This document shows positions 37,167 through 48,833 of a stretch of 64,000 nucleotides of DNA, piece by piece. Location of the stretch: contig JACTAT010000009.1 in the NCBI GenBank assembly GCA_014526335.1, forward strand, positions 992,001-1,056,000, given 5' to 3'. Position 1 is the stretch's first letter, and every line of letters begins with the position of its first letter. The stretch comes from Chrysaora quinquecirrha. Taxonomy: Eukaryota; Cnidaria; Scyphozoa; Semaeostomeae; Pelagiidae. Position numbers and translations under genes: made by a program. The notes below the pieces were generated by a model, which made no database searches, was not told the DNA's origin, and saw only the letters and a list, made by a program, of their open reading frames with translations.

Positions 37167-38764
37167 GCTGAAAAGTTCTGCACTTTTCTTCAAATTCTTC
37201 TCTTGCAGATAGTTAGAAGTGAAAAGTAAGGTTATAAGAACCCTTCGCTTAGGCCATATTTTTGACAAAGATGACAAATGTTTTGCAAATTTACGCTGTT
37301 TGGGTCGTCATATAGTTACTTCTTTTATGCTTTAGGTGCTTTAGGAAGTTTTGTTAATATGTTGTATATAGTGAAACGTAATTCGATCCGTAAATATTTC
37401 TGGGTTATCTCGTACAAGTCGTATTTGCGAGTTGAAATATCTGGACAACCGATGAATTGCAGAAAATAATTCTTTACAAGGAAGTGAAATATGATATAAA
37501 AGTGATTGAGGAATTGTCGTTATGCAGCTGAATGATCCCACAGTTGAAGTTCAATCAACTTTATTCAGACCGCTTAGCAACAACCTCAATTGGAACGGGT
37601 CGTGATAGAACTGTGGTTCATATAGTAAGGTAATTAATGATTTGATTAATACTTGAGAACGCTGATCTAAAGGAAAATCATGCAAACAAACTGATTTTCG
37701 AATCACAATCATGTATAGTCTATATAATTATAAATGATTGTATCCAAATTTACCAAAATTAGAAATACAATTTGACTATTAGTACTGTATATTGCACTAA
37801 TGTAAACCAGTGGATTTCTCGAAGAAAGACTGCAGAAGCCGAATAAGTTTTCTATGACGATTTTCAAGGAACAAACAGACAGTTATTTCAGTAGACTCGG
37901 TTGACAAAAATTTTTAAACCGTCGAGGGGTTTTCTTGCTAATATAAGAAGAAGAAGAAAAAAGAGCGTTGCTGAAAGTTGCTCAAACCTTATCTCAATTC
38001 AAGATATGGGGGGGGGGGCAGTGGCGTAGCGGAGGTCTGAAGGGCCCTTAGTGACGTAGTGAGACTGGGGCCCTTGTTACCATGTCTATTGAGGAAATAT
38101 GAAGCCGAAAAAGGAAATAGGCACTAGATAATAGGGACTAGGAAACTGCAAGTATATCGAAAGTTTTTTCGGCGGTTGCAGCAACCGCTTTACACAAAGG
38201 ATTTTTACATTTCAGGTAATGATTTAAAAAACTATAAGTAGTGATAAGCTAACCCTGCTCTAAAGCATCAAATTTGCAATATCAGTGACTTATTCACTAA
38301 TAATCAGTGTGTCATATAAGAAAACACGCGCATTTCATCAAGAAAGAAAATTTCATAAAGACACAATTTTATGGTTGGGGGCCCCTTGGAGCCTCCTATC
38401 AGTGGGGGCCCTTAGTTGTATGCACTAAAGGTAACCACCGTCCGCTACGCCACTGGGGGGGGGGATCGAGAGGTGTCCACATAGGTTGCAGATGGATACA
38501 TGTTAGAGTTAGCGTCATGAAGAGAGTTTAGGTTTAAGTTGCTGAGGACAAATCGAGCGACAATCCACTAAAAAGCAAAATAGATGGTGGTAGATAGTTG
38601 TTCGAGTAAATATGTATTCTATTTAACGATAAGTTCCAGTAAGGGGTCAGTGTGAATATACTATACAATTACCTCAAATTTTTCACTTTACATACACAAA
38701 AATACCTTTCTCTCGCGAGTAAGAAAATCGTGACAGTTTGAGTATCCACAGGTAGAATCACTGC
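37167..38764. other. Intergenic region between genes C and D
   Basis: This holds the 5' flank of gene C and the 3' flank of gene D, with a hAT-like MITE at 38019-38455. No other gene-like feature was seen. Confidence 0.6.
38019..38455. mobile_element. hAT-like MITE (CAGTGGCGTAGC ends)
   Basis: The ends cagtggcgtagcgga and tccgctacgccactg are perfect inverted repeats of the hAT type. Both sides are G-runs (eight or more G), consistent with an 8-bp G duplication. A truncated relative of its left end lies at about 43610-43770 in gene D. Confidence 0.85.
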
Positions 38765-39009
38765 TTACATCTCATTCTTTGTCATGTATGTTGCATTACC
38801 AAAGTTAACATAAGGTGATTTATTCTTTATTTCAGGATCTGTTACTTCATAGGCTGCAGTTGATAACTTGGCATATTGTTCTCTTGTTCTTTCTTGGGCT
38901 TGTAATGACATGTAATGCATGTTAATTTGTGCTTGTGGATGTTCCGATGAGGCCCTTTTCAAGCAAGGCAAAAATTTAATCATAATAAACAAGAAAGAAA
39001 CTATAGTAT

Positions 39010-39201
39010 AGCTAGGAGGGGTCATTGGGCATGACGGTTTTACGGTTTTTACCTTCAAAAAGTACGGTTTTGCGGTTTTTCAATTTGCGATTTCGGTGCG
39101 GTTTTACGGTTTTAAGGAATGTACCTACGCTTGTATGGTTCTTGGCTAAAAAATGTGCGGTTTTACGGTTTTTCGACCCACCCTATGACCCTCCCAGCTA
39201 G
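39010..39201. mobile_element. Small inverted-repeat element with cggttttacggttttt words
   Basis: The left end ctaggaggggtcattgggca is matched by the right end accctatgaccctcccagctag. Between them the word acggttttacggttttt is repeated. Located in the last intron of gene D. The superfamily is not clear. Confidence 0.6.
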
Positions 39202-39295
39202 GAATAACACATACTGAGTGCCCCAGAGCCAGTTTGGAATTATAAATGTTCAAAATGGCACAAACTCAAATGCAGATTGTTACGATATTCTAAAG

Positions 39296-40850
39296 TAAAT
39301 TAGGGTGAACCAAACAAGGTAAAAGGAAACTAGGGTTGGTGACTTAATAAGGTAACACTAAATCAAGATGTTCTGAATAAGGTAAAAAATAACCAGGGTG
39401 CACTAAATAAGGTAAAAAGTAAGCTACAGGGAACTAAGTAAGGCAAAAGTAGGAAAGGGTGAGCGAAGTCAGGGAAAGGTAAACAATGGCGAACTAAATA
39501 AGGTAAAAGTAAACGTAAACTACGGCGAACTAAATAAGGTAAAAGGTGAAAGACAACAATTGCGAACTAAATAAGGTAAAAGTAAACGTAAACTACGGCG
39601 AACCAAATAAGGTAAAAGGTGAAAGACAACAATTGCGAACTAAATAAGGTAAAAGTAAACGTAAACTACGGCGAACTAAATAAGGTAAAAGGTGAAAGAC
39701 AACAATTGCGAACTAAATAAGGTAAAAGTAAACGTAAACTACGGCGAACTAAATAAGGTAAAAGTAAACGTAAACTACGGCGAACCAAATAAGGTAAAAG
39801 TAAACGTAAACTACGGCGAACTAAATAAGGTAAAAGGTGAAAGACAACAATTGCGAACTAAATAAGGTAAAAGTAAACGTAAACTACGGCGAACTAAATA
39901 AGGTAAAAGTAAACGTAAACTACGGCGAACTAAATAAGGTAAAAGGTGAAAGACAACAATTGCGAACTAAATAAGGTAAAAGTAAACGTAAACTACGGCG
40001 AACTAAATAAGGTAAAAGTAAACGTAAACTACGGCGAACTAAATAAGGTAAAAGGTGAAAGACAACAATTGCGAACTAAATAAGGTAAAAGTAAACGTAA
40101 ACTACGGCGAACTAAATAAGGTAAAAGGTGAAAGACAACAATTGCGAACTAAATAAGGTAAAAGTAAACGTAAACTACGGCGAACTAAATAAGGTAAAAG
40201 GTGAAAGACAACAATTGCGAACTAAATAAGGTAAAAGTAAACGTAAACTACGGCGAACTAAATAAGGTAAAAGGTGAAAGACAACAATTGCGAACTAAAT
40301 AAGGTAAAAGTAAACGTAAACTACGGCGAACTAAATAAGGTAAAAGGTGAAAGACAACAATTGCGAACTAAATAAGGTAAAAGTAAACGTAAACTACGGC
40401 GAACTAAATAAGGTAAAAGGTGAAAGACAACAATTGCGAACTAAATAAGGTAAAAGTAAACGTAAACTACGGCGAACTAAATAAGGTAAAAGGTGAAAGA
40501 CAACAATTGCGAACTAAATAAGGTAAAAGTAAACGTAAACTACGGCGAACTAAATAAGGTAAAAGGTGAAAGACAACAATTGCGAACTAAATAAGGTAAA
40601 AGTAAACGTAAACTACGGCGAACTAAATAAGGTAAAAGGTGAAAGACAGCAATTGCGAACTAAATAAGGTAAAAGGAAACTAGGATCGGGTGGACTTAAT
40701 AAGGTAATATTAAATTAGGGTGAGTTGAATAAGGTAAAAAGTAAACTACGGTGGGCTAAATATGGTAAAAGTAAAGAATAGCGACCTAAATAAGATTAAA
40801 AGTAAACTAATGAGAACTGAATAAGGTAAAAGATAAAAACTGTAAACAAA
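39296..40850. repeat. Minisatellite with two-part higher-order unit
   Basis: The core gcgaactaaataaggtaaaa recurs more than 30 times. It alternates between two continuations, gtaaacgtaaactacg and ggtgaaagacaacaatt, so the array is built of about 73-bp two-part units, with occasional runs of the first type. Units at both edges are degenerate; the centre is nearly identical. It occupies the intron between the 31-nt exon and the tail exon of gene D. Confidence 0.95.
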
Positions 40851-41376
40851 CTAGTACTATAACATAAACTTTACAATCAGCCCTATCCATTCAAATCAGG
40901 CTCAGTCAGACAGAATATAGATGAGTAATTTTTAAGCTTAACACTTACCCTTCAGTTGTTGGATTTTGAAGGTTTATACCTGCAAAGAAAAGTATTTGAA
41001 TTGAGGTCCACATGCATGCGCAAGGTTCCTAGTAGAAGCTGAAAGAAATTTTTTGATGCAAGATAGTCTTGCAAAAAAGGACTAATGCCCTGCCAAAATG
41101 GTCAAACATTATTTGTCAAGCACTTGTCCAGGAATAAGGAAAGAGATAAAGATTTAGGTTACGGAATCATTAGATTGTTAGCTAAAAATTATTTGAATTA
41201 TACCAATAAGAAAACTGGGGTGAACTAGTCAAGGTAAATAGTTAAAAGCTTCGTAACAAAAATAAAATAATTATTATAAAAAGCTAATATCAAGTAACCA
41301 AATCCTAGAATTTATGAAAAATAAGATATAAGAATATAAGAAAATTTATAATGATGCTCTTTCAAATCAACTCATA

Positions 41377-41747
41377 CACGATTTTTATAAGAAAGTGGTT
41401 TATAAGAAAGTAGTGCTCAACATCTTAAAAGTTTAAGAAAGTTCAATACTGGATTCTTGAAACTTAAGAAAGTTCTGTTACATCCTTTCACTCCTAATGT
41501 TCTGTGTGTTACTTTCGCTCTTCTGTTCAGTCGCTCTTCTTGCTATTAAACGAGTCTAATGATTATTTTCTTTGAAAAACGTGGTGTTTGTGCAATGTAT
41601 ACAGGGTCTTAAATTGTGCATTCTTAGAAATACTGCATTCCAAAATTTTTGCTAAGAAAGTCACAAGAAAGTTTTGGTACTGAAAACATGAAATATCTAA
41701 TAAAGTTTCAATACTGGCTCCAAAAAACTTTATTATAAAAAAAGGTG
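41377..41747. mobile_element. TA-flanked MITE, family B copy 5 (ACTTTCTTA word)
   Basis: Begins cacgatttttataagaaag and ends tttattataaaaaaaggtg, TA-flanked. It is the uninterrupted relative of the copy that carries the foldback element at 48834-50653, and so shows what that site looked like before insertion. Located in the intron 40980-42423 of gene D. Confidence 0.85.
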
Positions 41748-43609
41748 TACTTAAAAAGACTTAAATTTTATTCTGTCCATCTTTACGCTTCATTTTAAAA
41801 GAATTAATCGATTTTGGCCAATAAAATTTGAAGAGCCCAGATGAGAAAACAAGCTGGTTTTGCCGACTGCTGTCTATGCATCATAATATTAACCATTACT
41901 CGACGAAAGTTATAAGCCCGAAGAGTCGTAACATCGTGCTCATCAACAAGACCAGTTTTCTGGGTTTCATCCAAACAAAGTTAACATGCCCCACAGCGAG
42001 GTAACTACATTGATATGGTAAAGAACAGACACGGTGAGTAAATTTTTGCATACATTTCCTATAAAGGCAGTGCATGTTTCTTTGAATTGCTAAAGTTATG
42101 GCTAAACTAGGAGACATGTCGCGCGGGACACTGTATTCGGCGTGTCTTTTAGGGTGGCGGCTAAACATGCAAGTGACAAGCGGGCAACATGTCCCCCGAG
42201 TCATTTGCAAGTCGCGGAGATAAGAAATGTTTCTGTTTTCTCCCAGAAACATTTGCGTGTCTCTTGCTACAATTTATGCCGCGCGCTACAAAGTTTCCGA
42301 GGTGGCTAAACTGGGAGACAGCGAGGGGACATCAATGTCACGCACAGCATGTCTCCTAGATTAGCCAGGCCTTAATAATGCACATAAGCTGTGTAGGCAT
42401 TGTTACAATAACAGATGACTAACCTTTGTTTTTCTTGTTTCTAAACTCACGAACTACAAGAAGAACGATAAGAGACGCCATTATGATGACGACAAAACCA
42501 TAGCCAAGGTGAAGTGCAAGCGAATTATTTGAAGTGGCTTCTGAAGTTTTCAAGGCTAAAAAACAGAGCATTAATCAAAAGTAACGCAAAAATTATCCCG
42601 CTTTTGCGCTCAGCCTACTTTTATAATTGGCAAGACCAAATGTAATTCATTTCGGTTTAATATTTGACAATGGATTGTTCATATTGCCATCCCCTTCTTG
42701 TATCGTACATCAGAAGTAGCAAAGCTCTTTCTCATTTTCCCGTTATTGGTTGAGGCTATTTATGCAAAGCAATTCCTTAAAGAGCGCACTGTTGCAATAG
42801 TGAGGCGGGTAAACTCGTGCGTTTGTTTTCTTCTGATAGGCTGAAGCTATTTAGTTCAAAGCAATTCCTTAAAGAGCAGTGTTCAATAAGGAACGTTTCA
42901 AAGTGCTGGTCAAACAGATTTTTGTCCCACACGCCCGCCCTACTTTGCTTGATTTTTCTTCCTTTTCTTTTCATTCCTTTCATGGTTCGGCTAGTGGCTA
43001 AGGGCTCTAATTGGGTGCATTTGACATAGTGTGCTGCTCTGCGTAACAAATTGCGTTTCTTCGTCAACCGCCCAGAAGCGAAGGGCATTTTGGTATTTGG
43101 CTGGCACACTGACCGACCCTCCATCTTGAAGTCACTATCATGGAAAAACATCACCAGATTTTGTGTGATGGATAGAGAATGGTGGCTACACAGCGCTGAG
43201 GGACTGTCGTTTTCCTATGCATAACAGATGAAAAATTATATAGACCATATTGGATACATTACATTTCGCTTCGGCATTCTTCTCTGTTTTCGTCTTTGAG
43301 CTTGACGTTGTGATACCTTTAACCGTAGTGTCTGGCTGCTTTTGTTGAGTGGTAGGTTGCTTGGTGGTCGGTGGTGGAAGACGAGACTCATCTACTGCAA
43401 CTTTGAATACTTTACTTTTGGTTTTCGAGCCCATTGTTAGTTCCACGTGTGTGATGTTGACATCATACGGTATACCTAAAAATAATGAAAATCTTTAAGA
43501 AATATGCAGTTAGGTATTTAAGAACACTTTACTTCGTTCTCATCCTACGTAGGTGTATTTTGGACCGATTTTCAATAGCTTTTTAGCCCTAAATTGGACT
43601 CTGAAAACC

Positions 43610-43965
43610 AGTGGCGTGGCAGAGGTCTGTGGGGCCCTTAGTGACGTAGTAGGACTGGGGCCCCTTGTGCTAATGTCGTATTAGGATTTAAAAACGTGAA
43701 ATAGGAAATATAGGGACTAGGAAAAAGGAACCAGGATCTAGGGAATTGAGACTACGAGATTGCAAGTAAAAGCTTTTCGGACGTTCGTATTTCTGTTGCA
43801 TTTAGTGATAAACTGGCTTCGTGTGCACATTTTCTGTTTGACGCGAGCAAAAAATGTTTGACATGCAATTTTTCGTAGCATGGTAAAACGGCCAAATCTT
43901 GTTCTGGACAAGAACACATAAAATCTTTGACAAACAATATGTGATTGTTTGTCCAGGGCTTTAGT
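43610..43965. repeat. Transposon remnants inside the extra intron of gene D
   Basis: A left-end fragment similar to the hAT-like MITE (agtggcgtggcagaggtctg and following) is next to half of a Harbinger-type MITE ending gtgattgtttgtccaggg. Both are within 43476-44045, the intron unique to gene D. Confidence 0.65.
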
Positions 43966-44177
43966 TCTTACTTTGACTGGGCTTTGACTTTAGAATTAAC
44001 ATTAGGCCTACACGCAGGGGTAGGGGTAACATTATAACAAATTACCGCACTGCATTGCTTTGTGGATATTGATGCCACCAAATGCATAAACAGTCTTCGC
44101 ATGGATATCTTTGAAATCGACAATGTAAATAATGTTGCATTCTCCTGTATCTTTCTTTCGCCATTGCACCACCACAC

Positions 44178-45747
44178 CAGGGCCGTAGCTACGGGGGGTG
44201 TGGGGTGTGACACCCCCAGGCAAGTTGTCCATCGGCAAATTTGAGAAGAACGGAATTTTTCGGCAATAATAACTAAGGGCGAGAAATGTTGCAAATCAAA
44301 AGAAACAAAATGCGTGTCGGCAAATGTCGGGAAAGCGTTCAGCACATAGCTTGCCGACGAATACTAGCATCCACTTTCCACAGCTGCCGACATTTTAGGT
44401 ATCAAAAACAGTTAGGGAGCTGCTAACTGCGAGCAAATGCCGAGAGAAAGTACTTCCTTACCAGCTAATAGTATCTGTACATGCCAGTTTGACAGCCATA
44501 ACAGATTCCTGCGCGCAGCAGCGAACAGGATGGAGATACAATGCACGGGGTCACCAAAACTGCCTATGTCTAGAATTAGAGGTTTAGTCCTATTTCAAAC
44601 TGTAAAGCGCTCTAGAGTGCATTATCAAACAAGTCTCAAATTATACAGTGTATACAAGAATCAAACTGGCAAATGATTACAATGTTGTTGTTCAACAGCT
44701 GAAAAGTTGTGTTTCACAACATTTTAGAGTTCAAATTTTCAAAATTTTCCGGGGGAGCATGCCCCCGGACCCCTCTTGCATGTGTGTCCCCAGGTGTGTC
44801 TGGCCCGGGGGGCAAAGTGGCGATCGCCAGCCGGGCCCTCTAATAGATGAACGTTACAGAAAAATTACGGGCCCTTTCCTTGAAAGTTTGAGAAGATAAT
44901 TTACATGCACCGAATTATTGCAGTCATGAGTAGGGCCCCACAATGACAGGTATCTAGAGTTTTCGAGAGCAAACTCAAAAAGCGGATGTATATTAAAATC
45001 GTTTCGTGCCGTGCGTCGTGCGACGGCTGAGACCATACGCAAAATCATTCTCCTTATCACAGTGAACAAGATGGTTGAATCTTCACCAGAGGAAAGCCGA
45101 TCATTATACATACTGTAATGTTTCTACAGTTTTATTTTGAAATTCTAAGGTTTTTCCTTCTCTTTTTTGTGGGGGTTTACTATTTCTTTCATTCCAAAGA
45201 TGAGGTGCTCAAATTGCTAAAATAGCCGTTTTAGAGGGTCTAGCAACCAAAATTTTCTTCGCCGCCCAACCATGGTGGGCGGCAGATTTAGTCTTCCCAC
45301 TTGAAGTTTATAAATGTTGAAATTCGAAAAAGCGAAAAGTGCAGAAGTATGTTTCTCAAATGGAAATGCAAGCATAAGTCCCCCTCAGCACATCTATCAA
45401 TTAATAACAAATATTGACTGAGCGTATTTAAGATGAATTCTTTATAAGTGGGTGTGGTTCAGAAACTTTATTTGTCACACCCTGAACTGGGCCCATTTGA
45501 TTTGGTAGCCACCCTGCAATTGTGGTGCCAGACCACCCCTGTGTGTCCCCCATTTCTATATGATGTTCTATGATTCAAGCATAATATTCCTGACCTGACT
45601 GTTGTGTGCAAAGCATGGGAAACAAAAACAAATTCGCCAAGGAAAGAGCAACAGCCAAGCCACACCCATATCTAAAGGCCACGCCCATTTTGTCGGCAGA
45701 AAGCTTAGCTACACCCCCCCAGTCGTTGAGTCCTAGCGACGGCCCTG
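44178..45747. mobile_element. hAT-like insertion cutting the Fn3 exon of gene D
   Basis: The left end cagggccgtagcta and right end tagcgacggccctg are inverted repeats of the hAT type. The left end abuts the Fn3 coding sequence of gene D directly (…GTGGTGGTGCAATGG on the minus strand). The 8-bp flanks (caccacac and gttgaaat) do not match, so the insertion was accompanied by deletion or is a composite of two elements. No transposase frame was seen. Confidence 0.65.
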
Positions 45748-46440
45748 GTTGAAATATCAAAGTGATTTTTAGTATGATAACGAGTTTCTCTTGGGGTATC
45801 AATTGAACATGGAACATGATGCATCATGTGTCTTTAAATGCAAAGCATAATGGTCACGAAAGAATTCGTACTTCTACATGAAATCATGAAATGCAGTTCT
45901 GTTGCAACAGACGTGCAGGCATCGATCGATTCGATTCGTTGAAATATCAATGCGAGCTTTACCATGATAATAAGTGTCACATGGGGGTATCAGTTACACT
46001 TTTTTTAATAAGCAACTTGACTTTCGTCCAGCCCTCAAAGTTGCTTAAAATTGTAGACATTTCAGCCCTCAAAGTTGCTTAAACGTTGCTTAACATTTTT
46101 TGTACCTACTAACCACCCCTGACTTCGCGGGTCAAAATCGTCATCTGTTAGGCCTACAACATTACTTTTGGGAGACAGTAAGTAGAAAAACGTTAGCTGA
46201 CGAACTTCAACATGCAAAACTTAAGAACGAAGAATTTCCTAACACAAGAAAGAGAATAAGCTTGGTTGTTTGACTTCTTAGTTGCTTACAGTAATTCAAT
46301 TGAGCCCTCAAGTTGCTTAATGTTAAGGTTAGTTCAGCCCTAGTTGATTATTGAGTGGTTGCTTATTAAAAAAAAGTGTATACCGAATGGAACATGAATA
46401 TATTGTATGACTCAAAATGCAAAGCTCAGAGGTAACCTGA
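45748..46440. repeat. Tandem duplication, second copy interrupted by a MITE
   Basis: The unit gttgaaatatcaa...gataa...tggggtatca...tggaacatgat...aatgcaaagc occurs at about 45748-45845. It occurs again at about 45938-45996, continuing at 46379-46430. The second copy is split by the family B MITE at 45997-46378, so the first copy serves as an empty site. Confidence 0.75.
45997..46378. mobile_element. TA-flanked MITE, family B copy 6 (GTTGCTTA word)
   Basis: Starts cactttttttaataagcaac and ends ggttgcttattaaaaaaaag then tg, with TA on both sides. Internal words are uniformly aagttgcttaa. The paralogous empty site at about 45805 confirms insertion at a TA. Confidence 0.85.
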
Positions 46441-46850
46441 AACTGAATAACAAATAACCCTTTGTCGTTCGCAACCCCAAAGGTAAAAATGCCGAACCGC
46501 CAAAAGTTAAGAAGATAAGGAGTTCTGCAAGAAACTTTTGCTTTGTTTAAAGTGCCAAAACCTAAGAAGACCTACTACCAAAGCAATATTGAAAAAAACA
46601 GCATAGGGCAACATTTTAGTTAAAATCCAGGGTAGGGAGCACAAATTACAAGGTGTAAAAACCTTACTCTCTTTGACTCGGATGATAAGGTAAAATGACA
46701 GGCCGTTAGAGCAACTGTGGACGTAAAATAACCCTCTGATAGTGACCACCCTTGGTGCCAGTGAAGAGGTCGGCCTGGCGTTGAAATTCCAAATTGACTG
46801 GTGCGTGAATGAGACCTCGAAATTAGCCATAACAGCCAGCAGTAGAAGAA

Positions 46851-46998
46851 GCTGTGGCGTCCTGGCATAATCCAGCTCGCTCGTTGTGTCTGTGGCTCAG
46901 CGAGGTCGGGGTTAGAGCCCCAGCTACGGTAGCGTCACAGCCAGGGTCGGGGTCTCGATTAGTTAACCTACTACTGAGATCCTAGTGACTGGTGTTAA
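46851..46998 (+). repeat. tRNA-derived SINE, family 1 (plus strand)
   Basis: The head ctgtggcgtcctggcataat is followed by a box B-like ggggttagagcccc and a body ending gattagttaacctactactg, then agatcctagtgactggtgttaaa. A second full copy is at 53350-53508 in the other orientation. It lies in the intron of gene D. Confidence 0.75.
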
Positions 46999-47439
46999 AA
47001 CATCAATTCACCTTCACCTTCTATGTTGCGTCGCGGGTACTGGAAAAAACTATATCCTATTAAAATCACATTGGATACTTACGTACAACGTCCACATACG
47101 TTGTGACATCAGCAGTTCTGCCAACGGCGTTTTTAGCTCTGATGGACAAAGTCTTGCCACAATAGCTTGAACTAACGGGGTTTAGTACATAAGTTGCATT
47201 GTACATAAACCTTTCCTGTTGCTCTTTAACGGCCATTGAATTGTTAACGTCTGATTGAGACCATTGGAGTTCTGCAGTAGGCTGTGGATTGCCATCAAAG
47301 CGAGCAGTCACCTGAAGCTGGCTATTTTCAGCAACAGATATATGATTTTGCGGAATTGACTTGAATTCAGGCGGACCTAGGTATTGTCAAAAATAAAATT
47401 TTATGAGTTCATGAGAAAATTACAAAAGAGCGAAGACTT

Positions 47440-47535
47440 ATCATCACCCCGGGCAATGTATGTGCAGTACAGTGGAGGATATATGCAGTAGAGTGGCGGA
47501 TATTCAGTATAATGGAGGGATATCATCGGTACAGC
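47440..47535. repeat. Decayed foldback-arm fragment
   Basis: The phrases catcaccccgggcaatgtat, gtgcagtacagtgg and cggatattcagtataatgg are diverged versions of the arm of the foldback element at 48834-50653. It is a solo arm remnant in gene D, between V-like and I-set-like exons. Confidence 0.65.
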
Positions 47536-48833
47536 TAAATCTGTACAGGGAGATGCGGCTTACGTGAAATACTTTAGTATTACCATGCTATAGAAATACT
47601 TTACTTGCCTCTGACAGTAACAGTACAGATGGGTTTCAAGTCATACGTGATGTAACTTGAGCTGTTGGTCTTTCTCGCTTTAACTCTTGAAGAAAACTTA
47701 AGCCGCTCTGTATCACTGTAGTATGAAGTAACTATCATGAGCACGCCATCACTCTTTGGACCGAGATAAAATCGACCAGCCAGGGAATCAGGTAATTTAC
47801 TTGCGGCTATTGCCACTCCATTTTCCCCATTCTGGCTAGCAATCATTGTTGTTGTGTTGCCTTCTGTTAAGTACCATTCCTGAATGATGTGCTGGGCGTT
47901 GATAACATTATAACTCCACAAAAAGAAATATGCTTGGCCTTTCTTGTCGACAGTTCTGACTTTTTTACAAGACTGTGATTCAAGTGGCCTTATAAGTGTT
48001 TCACCTAAATAAGAAACAGGAAATGAGGTCGTTGCGTCGATGAAGAAAATGAACATCGCATAGAAATGAAAGTGAAAATTAATATGAAAATGGACATTAC
48101 ATATCTGTCGACTTAGTACACTCATTTATAAGAAACCTTTCATAAGAAAATACACAAGCCCTTTTGGTGAAAGTCAAGAAAATCTTCTTGGATAGACTAG
48201 AAGGGCAACTAAAATCTAAGAAACGAAGCCCGTTCAGCAAATGCTCTCCGTAAATCCGTAGATCCTCGAATAAGCCACCGGGTGCTTATTTTCATAAATA
48301 AATCTTATGGTGGGGGTTTATATGGGTTCAATACTGTCTCATATAGATGCAACCAAATTTGGAACTCAATTCCCTTAGAAATAAAAAATGCCCCTACATT
48401 AGATATATTTGAGAATAGAATCAAAACTTTTACGAATTTCAAATGTACATGCGACTTATGCAAACAATACATTCAAAACGAAAGTTATGTTTAACTCTAT
48501 TCAAAGTTTTTCTTCTTTTTTACCAAATTTATGATGCTATTACTTGTTAGTTTGGCTTTGCATTGTTAATTTAAAAGTTTTAGTTAGTTGGTTTAAATTA
48601 GCTAAAAATTTGTTAATTTTAAGCTATAGTGCTACCAACTTTAAAGAAAGAAAGAAAAAAAAAGAAAAAAAAGGGGATGCTTATTTGAAACTTCAATACA
48701 CGTTTTTTTTAATGAGAAAGTGGTTTATAAGAAAGTAGTGCTCAACATGTTAAAAACTTAAGAAAGTTCAATACTGGATTCTTTAAAATTAAGAAAGTTC
48801 TGTTTCATATATTCACTCTTAATGTTCTGGTAT

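Noticed and set aside
44032..44345. Exonisation of the hAT-like element into gene D
   Set aside because: An open frame runs from the element into the Fn3 sequence, but no acceptor with the right phase was found.
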